Positions 33,545 through 41,757 of a stretch of 64,000 bases of DNA are shown piece by piece. Below the pieces are notes generated by a model, which saw nothing but the letters and a program-made list of their open reading frames with translations, was not told the DNA's origin and did no database searches. Position 1 is the first letter of the stretch; every line of letters starts with the position of its first letter. A program made the translations under genes and the position numbers. The stretch is from contig JAJDTR010000062.1 in NCBI GenBank assembly GCA_022827055.1, positions 114,347 to 178,346 on the forward strand. The letters run 5' to 3'. The stretch is from Candidatus Poribacteria bacterium (GTDB lineage: Bacteria; Poribacteria; WGA-4E; JAJDTR01).

Positions 33545-34062
33545 AGCATTGACAGACAACCTCACGCCGATAGCATTTTATCTTGGTTGATTCGTGGCAA
33601 ACTGAACCGCCCCGTCCATTTGATACAGATGAAGGAAGTTCAATATAGTAAATTCGACGGGGTTTCAATCAGGTTTCAACCTCTGGGATTTGTGAAATTT
33701 ACTTGGTGTGCGAAAAGTGAGAAGTAGACAAAGTTGCTCTTGGTTTTACGAGTTTAAATTGTCTTTCTTTTGACGACAAGCCTTATAAATTGAGTGACAT
33801 ACCTTGAGATTGCTCTCTCCATACTTGGAACTCATCAGGGGTGTGCACTGAAAAGAGACGAATCTGACGAATTGACAAATCGTTCTCAAGAATTCGGGCA
33901 TAGATATCTAAAGATGGCTTGATGCAACCTACGGGTGACATCAGGATTTGTTGGAGTCGCCTATCCAGCAGAAGCGTTTCATGGGGCAATGTCCGAAATG
34001 CAAGTTTGTTCTTGAAAGTTACTCAACGTAGGGATTAGAAGTGATACAAAGTGGAGGCATCT
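33545..34062. other. Intergenic stretch
   Basis: No supported gene. A 68-codon minus-strand frame (33783-33989) has no ribosome-binding site and no family resemblance; it could be the remnant of a lost gene. Confidence 0.5.
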
Positions 34063-35025
34063 ATGACTAGAAGTTGGGATGGGGGACCGGTTCGGTATCC
34101 CGATCCGGCAATCGAAATACTCGATCCGCGGTTCAAGAATTATGTAATTGGAAATTCGGTGGTAGAACGCCTCTGGACGGGTTGTCGCTGGGCGGAGGGT
34201 CCCGTGTGGTTTGGCGATGGGCGTTATCTGCTTTGGAGCGACATACCCAACAACAGAATTCTGCGATGGACGGAGGAGACAGGCGAGGTCAGCGTTTACC
34301 GGAGCCCTTCCAACAACAGCAACGGCAATACCCGCGACAAGCAGGGACGATTGATTACTTGTGAACACGGCGCCCGCCGCGTCACTCGTACTGAGCTTGA
34401 CGGCACGATTACGGTACTGATGGACAGGTTCGAGGGTAAGCGCTTGAACGCACCCAATGATGCGGTCGTGCATGAGGACGGGCACGTCTGGTTCACGGAT
34501 CCGGGCTACGGAATTATCCTGAATTACGAGGGGCACCGGGCGGCGTTTGAGTTGCCGACCAATGTCTACCGCCTCAATCCGGACACCGGCGAGGCAACCG
34601 TGGTTGTAGGCGAACTTGAGAAACCGAACGGACTGTGTTTCTCGCCCGATTACTCGCGTCTCTATCTCGTTGATACCGGCGCCTCGCACAAGCCGGATCA
34701 TTCGCGTCATATCCGCGTCTACGATGTCGTGGATGGGACCAGCGTGACGGACGGCAGAGATTTCTGCGACATGGCGCCGGGAACCTCGGATGGCATTCGT
34801 TGCGACATTGACGGAAACCTGTGGGCGTCGGCGGGATGGGGCGGCGAAGGGTTTGACGGCGTGCATGTCTTCTCCCCGGATGGCGTCCTCATCGGAAGGA
34901 TTCATCTACCGGAGGTGTGCGCGAATTTGTGCTTCGGCGGCGTCAAGAAGAATCGGCTGTTTATGGCTGGCAGCCAATCTTTGTATTCGCTCTATGTGGA
35001 GACGCAGGGCGCACAATCGCCGTAA
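34063..35025 (+). CDS. SMP-30/gluconolactonase-family protein
   Basis: A 320-residue six-bladed propeller hydrolase. WAEGPVWFGDGRYLLWSDIP carries the first metal-binding Glu, NGNTRDKQGRLITCEH the second region, NAPNDAVVHEDGHVWFTDPG the Asn and Asp residues, and PNGLCFSPDYSRLYLVDT the Asn and late metal-site Asp. PGTSDGIRCDIDGNLWAS is the final conserved loop. Family members hydrolyse sugar lactones. GGAGG lies five bases before the ATG at 34063, which is preferred to a GTG at 34051. It could help process sugar acids with the amidohydrolases and epimerase of the region, but the substrate is not known. Confidence 0.9.
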   Translation: MTRSWDGGPVRYPDPAIEILDPRFKNYVIGNSVVERLWTGCRWAEGPVWFGDGRYLLWSDIPNNRILRWTEETGEVSVYRSPSNNSNGNTRDKQGRLITCEHGARRVTRTELDGTITVLMDRFEGKRLNAPNDAVVHEDGHVWFTDPGYGIILNYEGHRAAFELPTNVYRLNPDTGEATVVVGELEKPNGLCFSPDYSRLYLVDTGASHKPDHSRHIRVYDVVDGTSVTDGRDFCDMAPGTSDGIRCDIDGNLWASAGWGGEGFDGVHVFSPDGVLIGRIHLPEVCANLCFGGVKKNRLFMAGSQSLYSLYVETQGAQSP

Positions 35026-35109
35026 AGACTGGAAGAATGGAAGGCGGGAAGGATGGACGATAATCTATGATTGACTGCGTAAATAGCGAGCGGGACATTG
35101 TATAAAACC

Positions 35110-35137
35110 GTAGGGGACGCAGATCTGCGTCCCCTAC
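35110..35137. repeat. Perfect 28-bp palindrome GTAGGGGACGCAGA
   Basis: GTAGGGGACGCAGA and its exact complement TCTGCGTCCCCTAC meet without a loop. It is an empty member of the TAGG palindrome class; no occupied copy is in the window. Confidence 0.88.
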
Positions 35138-35211
35138 AACCCCAATTGCGTAAGACCAGTATATCTCAACATCAAAGTCGTGGTTTGTGAACTTTCGTCT
35201 ACGGAGAGGAT

Positions 35212-36738
35212 ATGGCAGAAAATCAAAATAACACGGAAAGTTCAGCAGCGGAAACGGTCCCCGGCGGGAGTTTGCCAGACTGGGAGGTTCAGGATCTACC
35301 CGCGCCGCCGCCCTACCGTTTCGGGGGCGCGTTTCGCAATATCTTGGGTCCCGGAATTATCGCGCTCGGCGGTTCGATCGGCAGCGGCGAGTGGCTGTTG
35401 GGTCCGGCGATTACGGCACAGTACGGCGGCAGGCTACTGTGGATCGCCACGATTGCCATCTTCCTTCAGGCGTTCCTCAACACGGAAGCCATACGCTATA
35501 CCGTTTATACGGGCGAGCCAATGCTGAGCGGCTATATGCGGTGCCGTCCGGGGTCACGGTTCTGGGCGTTCTTCTATTCAATCATCGACTTCTTCGGGAT
35601 CTGGCCCGGCTGGGCGATGGCGGCAGCTACAGCCGTTGCCGCGGCGTGGTTGGGGTATATGCCGGCTGATGCGGATCAGGGGACGGTTCGTACGTTTGCG
35701 TATCTCATCTTCTTCGTTTGCCTCTTCATTGTCCTGTTCGGCGGTAAAATCTATAACGCCCTTGAGAAAGTTCAACTCGTCATGGTGGTGTGGATTATCG
35801 GATACCTGCTCATCATCGACATCTTCATGGTCTCTCCGAAGATTTGGTGGACGGTTATCAAGGGGTTCTTTAGCTTCGGCGCACTACCCTCGGCGGATGA
35901 GGGCGGCGGCGGGATAGACTGGCTACTGCTCGGCGCATTTGCCGCGTTCGCCGGCAGCGGCGGATTGGGGAACATTACCATTACCAACTACGTCCGCGAC
36001 AAAGGCTGGGGCATGAGTAAACTCGTTGGCGCCATACCGTCGATAATCGGCGGGCAGAAGGTGACGCTGTCGCATCTCGGCAAGGTGTTCCGGATTACCC
36101 CGGAAAACGTGAAACGATTCCGCGAATGGTGGAAGTATAACCGTTTTGAGCAATATTACATCTGGGTGGTAGGTTGCTTTTTCGGGATGGCGCTCCCGGC
36201 GATGCTGACGATTTCGTTTGTGCCAGCCGGACAGGCGATTGACGAATGGTCGGCGGCGGCATTCCAAGCGGAGGGACTCGCGGAGAAGGGTGGGCAAATC
36301 TTTTGGTACCTCACACTGTTGTGCGGGTTTTGGGTGCTCTTTTCCACACAGCTGGGCAACGTAGACATGGTCCCGCGGCGTTACACGGACATCATCTGGA
36401 CAGGGTTCTCAAAGGCGAGACGACTGAAAGAATCCGATGCGAAATACATCTATTACCCAATCCTCGTCGTCTATATCCTTTGGGGCGTGGTCGCCATGTA
36501 CCTTGCCAAACCGTTTTTCATGATTTTGGTTTCCGCGACGATCGGCGGATACCTGCTGGTGATTACGTCGCTGCACACGCTTTACGTGAACCGGAAGTTC
36601 CTGCCGAAGGAGATCCAGCCTCCGGTTTGGCGGCAGATTGGGCTGGTGCTGTGTGCCGTGTTTTATTCAATCTTTGGCACGCTGACCGTGATTCAGAAGT
36701 TGATTGTCCCCTTTATCCTGCCCCTCATAACGGGTTAA
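35212..36738 (+). CDS. Nramp-like transporter, GSGE type
   Basis: A 508-residue membrane protein with about eleven transmembrane segments and a hydrophilic N-terminus. GPGIIALGGSIGSGEWLLG stands where classical Nramp transporters have their DPGN metal-binding motif, so one metal ligand is changed; GLGNITITNYVRDKGWG is a conserved loop. Such diverged Nramp relatives are abundant in Poribacteria and planctomycetes. Classical members import Mn or Fe with protons. The missing DPGN argues for a different substrate. A 45-bp spacing before the cupin gene (36814) allows co-transcription. Confidence 0.85.
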   Translation: MAENQNNTESSAAETVPGGSLPDWEVQDLPAPPPYRFGGAFRNILGPGIIALGGSIGSGEWLLGPAITAQYGGRLLWIATIAIFLQAFLNTEAIRYTVYTGEPMLSGYMRCRPGSRFWAFFYSIIDFFGIWPGWAMAAATAVAAAWLGYMPADADQGTVRTFAYLIFFVCLFIVLFGGKIYNALEKVQLVMVVWIIGYLLIIDIFMVSPKIWWTVIKGFFSFGALPSADEGGGGIDWLLLGAFAAFAGSGGLGNITITNYVRDKGWGMSKLVGAIPSIIGGQKVTLSHLGKVFRITPENVKRFREWWKYNRFEQYYIWVVGCFFGMALPAMLTISFVPAGQAIDEWSAAAFQAEGLAEKGGQIFWYLTLLCGFWVLFSTQLGNVDMVPRRYTDIIWTGFSKARRLKESDAKYIYYPILVVYILWGVVAMYLAKPFFMILVSATIGGYLLVITSLHTLYVNRKFLPKEIQPPVWRQIGLVLCAVFYSIFGTLTVIQKLIVPFILPLITG

Positions 36739-36813
36739 TTTCAAGAAGGATGCGCCAAAACGCTACCCGCAAAGTACAAAGAATGGTCAGATTCATCACT
36801 CGGAGCAACAACC

Positions 36814-37209
36814 ATGAACACTTCATTCAAGCGACCGTATAAACCCGTAGACCTGAACACATCGCTGACTCAGGGATTTCCGCTTCCGTCACTGGCTGAG
36901 AAACTCATGACAGAGGCAACATCCAATACGTCCGGGCGATCATCGCTAACGTTAGCCCGCGGCGATGAACTGACAGTTGTACTAACTGTACTCAAAACGG
37001 GCCACGCCCTCGGTGAGCATCCGGCGCCAGCTGCTGCCGTGTTCACCTGCCTCGACGGAAATATCACGTTTACTACACATGCTGAGGAAGTCACGCTAGA
37101 ACGGGGTGAGGCGGTTGTCTTCACCGACGACGTGGTACACTCTGTTTGCGCCAACGAAGATAGCGTGTTTCTAATCGTCATCGGCGGCGCAACTGCTAAA
37201 CATCCCTAA
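36814..37209 (+). CDS. Cupin-domain protein
   Basis: A 131-residue single cupin. KTGHALGEHPAPAAAVFTCL corresponds to cupin motif 1, with His residues and Glu; ERGEAVVFTDDVVHSVCANE is motif 2 with its His. Such small cupins bind a metal and act as enzymes or as ligand-binding regulators. CGGAGCAACAACC precedes the ATG. It follows the transporter on the same strand and may be co-transcribed. Function beyond the fold is not clear. Confidence 0.82.
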   Translation: MNTSFKRPYKPVDLNTSLTQGFPLPSLAEKLMTEATSNTSGRSSLTLARGDELTVVLTVLKTGHALGEHPAPAAAVFTCLDGNITFTTHAEEVTLERGEAVVFTDDVVHSVCANEDSVFLIVIGGATAKHP

Positions 37210-37589
37210 GAAAACGAATAGATGAAGCCACTTATGTCTTGACGGAATGGCTTCCGCTGGTAGTCTACGAGTGTACATGTCTTAGAATGCACGTTACGTC
37301 TTCCGCTGACATAGGGATTCCAGGCAATCCTGAAACCAAACGGGCAGGCGCTAAACTGGATTAACGACCAGTGAGAGAGATTGACAATCTCGAAATCGCG
37401 TTCAATCAGAGACTTGCTGCAACGGCTACGATAGAACTTGGTTGTTGACTTCTCATCCCAACCTAGTATCGTAGGGCCACGAAATTGAGTCTCTCGAAGA
37501 AATCCAGTTTATCCATCCTAACAAGCCTTGCTAATTCAGAGCACCAATAAGCAAAATTAAGGCAAGTATATACTAGGAATTAAAATGTG
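37210..37589. other. Intergenic stretch before the Argonaute operon
   Basis: No gene and no hairpin repeats of the families seen elsewhere. The composition shifts from GC-rich to AT-rich near 37520, marking the left edge of the low-GC block. Confidence 0.55.
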
Positions 37590-37618
37590 TTGACATTCAA
37601 CTCAACTTATGTTATAAT
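37590..37618 (+). promoter_or_regulatory. Near-consensus sigma70 promoter of the Argonaute operon
   Basis: TTGACA (37590-37595), 17-nt spacer, TATAAT (37613-37618), exact consensus in both hexamers. It lies 18 bp before the XRE gene's start and would give a very short leader. An XRE repressor encoded first is the natural candidate to switch off such a strong promoter. Confidence 0.88.
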
Positions 37619-37636
37619 TGGTCCTCGAGGAAAACA

Positions 37637-37981
37637 ATGGAAACTAAAACCTTCGGACAAACCCTCAAGAATCTAAGGCGGAGTAAGGGTATCACTCAAC
37701 GTGAACTCGCTTCCGCGGTTGGTGTAGATTTTTCTTATATCAGCAAAGTTGAAAACAATCGGATGCCTGCCCCTGCGGCGGATACTATCGTCAAAATCTG
37801 TGAGAAACTCGGTATACCACCCGATAAGCTCTTAGCGATGACGCGAAAGATGCCGACTCCTGTAAAGGAAGCTATAAGTGAGAACCCTGTCGCACAACAA
37901 TTCCTACGTGAAGCACAGTCCATGACACTCACTGACGACGAGTGGGGAACTCTCACACAGCAACTTAAGAAGTTGCGTTAG
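37637..37981 (+). CDS. XRE-family HTH regulator
   Basis: A 114-residue DNA-binding protein. Residues 8-65 form a Cro/C1-type helix-turn-helix (LKNLRRSKGITQRELASAVG, DFSYISKVENNR). The C-terminal 40 residues are helical and may support dimerisation. It starts at ATG after GAGGAAAACA. It is the first gene behind the promoter at 37590 and likely autoregulates the operon. XRE regulators often accompany defence genes and the ImmA/IrrE-like metallopeptidases; a metallopeptidase is encoded at the end of this operon. Confidence 0.9.
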   Translation: METKTFGQTLKNLRRSKGITQRELASAVGVDFSYISKVENNRMPAPAADTIVKICEKLGIPPDKLLAMTRKMPTPVKEAISENPVAQQFLREAQSMTLTDDEWGTLTQQLKKLR

Positions 37982-37998
37982 GCAAGTGAGGTGACACA

Positions 37999-38967
37999 AT
38001 GTCTGAAATACAGTTATCTTTGTTTGGCGAAAGCACGATAGGGCGGACGCTTGAGGTTGGTAAACCTGTTTTTTCCAAATGGTCTCACTCCCGCCGCGAC
38101 GTATTAGAACGATGTCCTCGGCAATACTATTATCAGTATTACGGGGCTATTTTAAACAAATCTAACACCGACCCACAAAAGGACGAACTCAATTTTTTGA
38201 AAAACACGTTGGGGAACCGACACGTGCGGATTGGTAAACTACTGCATTTAATCATTAGAAAGTATCTAGTAACACTCCAACAAGACGAACACTGGTCTCT
38301 GGACCGGTTACTGAATTGGGCCCGAAAGATGTATCGAAGAGATTTGGAGTATTCTCGCAAATATGAACGCGGAGACGAAACTTCAGCTGGGGATTATCCG
38401 CCTACGCTTTTGCTAGAATTTTATTACGGCTTACCGGATGCCGAGATCATTTGTTCCGAGGCGGAGCAGCGACTTGTCGCAGCATTGACTAACTTTGTGA
38501 AGAGTCAAACATTTGCTCAGTTCCGTTCAGGTGCGTGTCAAGAATCCGCAGAGATGGAAAAGCGAATTCACATGAAAGATTCGCGCTTTACCTTGGAAGG
38601 GACAGTAGACCTTATCTATTGGGAAGCCGATAGAGTCGTGATAGTTGATTGGAAAACCGGAAGTGCAGGGAGCAACGACGATAGTCTCCAAATGTTAGCC
38701 TATGCGTGGTGGGCAAAACAGAAATTTGATATTTCTCCAGATCAAATAGCCGTTCACCTAGCACACTTAGCTGGTGATACTGTGTCAACGTTTAGTGTCA
38801 GCGAGAAAGACCTAACGCGAGTCGAGGCAAAAATTCTTCAAGATTTGGAGCGGATGCAGGTAGCGCACCGGTATGGGCAGCAGTCAATTGCGGATGCTTT
38901 CACCCCTTGTGCCCAACCGAAGGTATGCGCCTCATGCCAATTTCAAGGGGTATGTCCAAAGGAGTGA
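37999..38967 (+). CDS. Cas4/RecB-like Fe-S PD-(D/E)xK nuclease
   Basis: A 322-residue nuclease. Cys39 in RRDVLERCPRQYYYQYY and Cys310, Cys313, Cys319 (CASCQFQGVC) form the CX2CX5C iron-sulfur clamp of Cas4, AddB and related nucleases. His83 (GKLLHLIIRKY), Glu186, Asp204 (GTVDLIYW) and Asp217-x-Lys219 (IVDWKTG) make the metal-dependent active site. It starts 17 bp after the XRE gene and ends 6 bp before the Argonaute gene. Cas4-like nucleases are known neighbours of some prokaryotic Argonautes, where they may supply or trim guide or target DNA ends, or act as the effector. Confidence 0.9.
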   Translation: MSEIQLSLFGESTIGRTLEVGKPVFSKWSHSRRDVLERCPRQYYYQYYGAILNKSNTDPQKDELNFLKNTLGNRHVRIGKLLHLIIRKYLVTLQQDEHWSLDRLLNWARKMYRRDLEYSRKYERGDETSAGDYPPTLLLEFYYGLPDAEIICSEAEQRLVAALTNFVKSQTFAQFRSGACQESAEMEKRIHMKDSRFTLEGTVDLIYWEADRVVIVDWKTGSAGSNDDSLQMLAYAWWAKQKFDISPDQIAVHLAHLAGDTVSTFSVSEKDLTRVEAKILQDLERMQVAHRYGQQSIADAFTPCAQPKVCASCQFQGVCPKE

Positions 38968-38973
38968 CCGTAC

Positions 38974-41268
38974 ATGAGTAACAGGATTGAAACAAATATA
39001 CGTATTGTAGAACCGAAGAAAGACCTTTATCTTTTGACGAGATGCGCTAAAATTATAACGTCGGAGCATTCACCCAAGATACGGGAAAAGGTTTGCATTA
39101 GATTGGCAAGTCGGAATCTAGCGGCTGTTTATTGTCCAATACGAAAACGAATTCTTGTATTCACAAAAGGTCGTGTTCCCTCCTTAGAGGTGAAAGAGGA
39201 AAACTGGATTATCCAAGTGGAGGATAGTGGAAGCAATCAAAGGCTGCAATTTTCACGCTCTGAGAACGACGCGTCCTTACTAGCTCAACTTATTGAACGG
39301 TACATCCTAATTCAAATAAAACTCCGTTTGAAAATGCAGACCGTTGATAGTACGCGTATCTTCCAAGTAATCGAACCGTTCAAGACCGTCGACGGTATTG
39401 ATGTTCACAGGCGATTTGAAGTCTCAGCAGTTGCAATAAAAGATGTCGGCGTTGGAATTTCAGTAGACATTAGTATGTCGTTTTTTACTCAAAAAACAGT
39501 AGCCGATATCTTTAGATGTGACATCCCAAGCCTTGAGCAGCAGCGTTTGCGACAAGATTTTGAATCCCTAAGTCAGCGGCAATATGGGCAAAAGGGTACA
39601 TTGCTGTATGATTTAGGGAATAGACAGACGAAATGCTACTTTGAGAAACCTATACAAGGGAAAACCTGTGCAACAATTGGTCCTCTTTTTGTGAAAGGTC
39701 AGACGTATAGTTCTCTGCTTGAATACTATCGACAGAAATATCCCCATTTAAAGATCCATGCTAATGACAGCGTTGTGATGGTATCTTTCAAAGGTATAGA
39801 TCAGCCCCAACCAGTTGCAGCAAAATTACTCCGTTTGCGGGTGATGAATGATGCCCTTCCGGGTTCACTCAAACGGATTGATAAACTTATGCCATACGAG
39901 CGAGCTAGGTTGATTAGTGGTTTTTGGAAGGACCTCGGAGATGATCTGTTCGGTCTTGGGAAGCCTTATGTTGCCCGAAACTTCTGGCAACCACCCAGTG
40001 AGATAATTACTGACCTTTTGCCACCAGGTTTGCAATTCTCCGGTGGGGCTATTTTACCGCCACCACAAAGGCGAGATCATATGGAATTCCAAAGGCACTA
40101 TCACCAACGATCCGCCTTATTACACAAAAATGGCTGCTTGGGTATCCCTGTAATGATGGAGAGCGTTGTTCACTTTGCGGTGCCGAAAAAGGCAACGGAA
40201 GAAATGCGAGGGGCTCTCCTTATGGATATTACGGAGTATCTAAATCAATTGACAAAAAAGCATATTACGCCACAACTCATAACATACGAGACACTGGATG
40301 AAGTCTATTCAGAACTCAACAATCAGGTCAACCCTGGAATCGTTGTGTTTGTCTTTGATGATGAATCGCCGGAAACCTATTACAACGTTGCCTATGAACT
40401 CTCTGACTGGCGGGTTAAACGAATCACTTTCAGAAAACTGCAGAACAAATTTGACCAACTGAAGTCAACATCGAATCATTGTGGTAGTCAACTGTCTAGA
40501 GCCGAAAAGGGTTGGAATTCATTTACAGAAATGATTGCTTTGGATGTGCTACAGCAGATGGATTGTGTTTTTTGGGGATTCAAAGATGCATCTGGTTATG
40601 ATGCTCACCTCGCGATCGATGTCGGGAGGGATAGACGGCATTTTGCATTATCCCTCCTTATTCTCCATCCATCCCTTCGCATCAGAACAGTTGTTGAACA
40701 GAAATTCGACTCTAAACACGAAACAATTAACAAAACTATTCTGCGCGAAGAAATTGTTAAACTCTTTGAGAAGGCTGCAGAATGGAGCGACTTTCAATCA
40801 CTCCGTTCTGTCCTCGTTCTACGTGATGGGCGCGAATGCGGTAGGGAGTTAGATGGCATCAACGAAGCAGTAGAAACATTGGTTGCCGATAGACTTATTG
40901 TGGAAGAGGCACAGATAGACGTCGTAGATTTTCATAAGAGCATTAAGAAAGAGGTTCGCTTATGGGAAAGAACCCAGAGCAATAGAATTGAACAAGGACT
41001 TGAGGGTGAAGCAGTTCTCATAGACAAACGCACCGTTGTTCTTATTACGACTGGATTCCCTACATTACGTCAAGGGACCGCTGCTCCCATCATGCTCGTG
41101 GGCCAAAGCGCTAACATCGATATGGTTCGCGTAGCTAGAGCTGTTTACGCTTCTACACATCTCAACTTTTCCAATCCTAAAGTTGCTCAGCGACTCCCAC
41201 TTGAACTAAAGCGGACTGACGATGAACTTAAAAACCGAGACTCACAACAGATTCGCGGGATTCGATAA
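38974..41268 (+). CDS. ago: Long prokaryotic Argonaute
   Basis: A 764-residue protein with the layout of long pAgos: N and PAZ-like region (about 100-260, GQTYSSLLEYYRQKYPHLKI), a linker (LMPYERARLISGFWKDLG), MID (about 450-545) and PIWI (about 545-764). PIWI residues fit an intact DEDD tetrad: Asp549 (AIDVGRD), Glu583 (SKHETI), Asp618 (LRDGRE) and Asp749 or 750 (ELKRTDD). The Asp-to-Glu spacing of 34 equals that in Thermus Argonaute. STHLNFSNPKVAQRLPLELK is the C-terminal PIWI signature. The usual Y-K...Q 5'-phosphate motif of MID is not evident (YYNVAYEL has Ala where Lys is expected). It uses short nucleic-acid guides to recognise targets; whether DNA or RNA is unknown. Confidence 0.88.
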   Translation: MSNRIETNIRIVEPKKDLYLLTRCAKIITSEHSPKIREKVCIRLASRNLAAVYCPIRKRILVFTKGRVPSLEVKEENWIIQVEDSGSNQRLQFSRSENDASLLAQLIERYILIQIKLRLKMQTVDSTRIFQVIEPFKTVDGIDVHRRFEVSAVAIKDVGVGISVDISMSFFTQKTVADIFRCDIPSLEQQRLRQDFESLSQRQYGQKGTLLYDLGNRQTKCYFEKPIQGKTCATIGPLFVKGQTYSSLLEYYRQKYPHLKIHANDSVVMVSFKGIDQPQPVAAKLLRLRVMNDALPGSLKRIDKLMPYERARLISGFWKDLGDDLFGLGKPYVARNFWQPPSEIITDLLPPGLQFSGGAILPPPQRRDHMEFQRHYHQRSALLHKNGCLGIPVMMESVVHFAVPKKATEEMRGALLMDITEYLNQLTKKHITPQLITYETLDEVYSELNNQVNPGIVVFVFDDESPETYYNVAYELSDWRVKRITFRKLQNKFDQLKSTSNHCGSQLSRAEKGWNSFTEMIALDVLQQMDCVFWGFKDASGYDAHLAIDVGRDRRHFALSLLILHPSLRIRTVVEQKFDSKHETINKTILREEIVKLFEKAAEWSDFQSLRSVLVLRDGRECGRELDGINEAVETLVADRLIVEEAQIDVVDFHKSIKKEVRLWERTQSNRIEQGLEGEAVLIDKRTVVLITTGFPTLRQGTAAPIMLVGQSANIDMVRVARAVYASTHLNFSNPKVAQRLPLELKRTDDELKNRDSQQIRGIR

Positions 41269-41310
41269 ATCGTCCTTAAGCATGTGGAAGATTATATAGG
41301 AGCGAAAACC

Positions 41311-41757
41311 ATGAAACCGCAAGAGTTAGCTTCTCAAAGTTTTCACGAAAATCAAAAGCTACTTACCGCTGTTAATACCCTGTCAATTCACACCAAGTTG
41401 GAGATGAAAGGATGTTCCGATTTGAATGATGAAAAGGCGGTATTACATGCAAAGGATGAGTTGTGTTCGTTTTTGAAGGAACTCGATCGCCAAGTACAGC
41501 ATGCTGAAAGCAACAAACAGCCATTGCTCGGAATTGATCAGCGCAGACAACAGTTTGTCAGTAATTTTATAGAAGCAAAACGTAGCTATAAAATCCAATC
41601 CCCTTTTCTGCGAGATAAATTTTCAGAAGCGGAGTACATTCTACGCTCTGAAAAAGAGGCGGATAAAAGAGCGATTCTACCCATTTTGGCAGAACTCCGA
41701 ATACTTATTGAAGAACATCTGGAGAGTGACATTAACCAGCTTTTGGGAGGAATTTAG
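41311..41757 (+). CDS. Small helical protein of the Argonaute operon
   Basis: A 148-residue, all-helical, charged protein with two likely coiled-coil regions (for example DELCSFLKELDRQVQHAESN and EADKRAILPILAELRILIEE). The ATG at 41311 has ATAGGAG upstream; an earlier GTG at 41284 is less likely. Its stop TAG is immediately followed by the TTG start of the metallopeptidase, so the two are tightly coupled. No family is recognised. It may be a bridging subunit or the inhibitor/partner of the protease. Confidence 0.75.
   Translation: MKPQELASQSFHENQKLLTAVNTLSIHTKLEMKGCSDLNDEKAVLHAKDELCSFLKELDRQVQHAESNKQPLLGIDQRRQQFVSNFIEAKRSYKIQSPFLRDKFSEAEYILRSEKEADKRAILPILAELRILIEEHLESDINQLLGGI

Noticed and set aside
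33374..33727. 117-residue open frame
   Set aside because: Half of it lies inside MITE-like element A; no start signal.
33783..33989. 68-residue minus-strand frame
   Set aside because: No ribosome-binding site or recognisable domain; possibly a gene remnant but not supportable.
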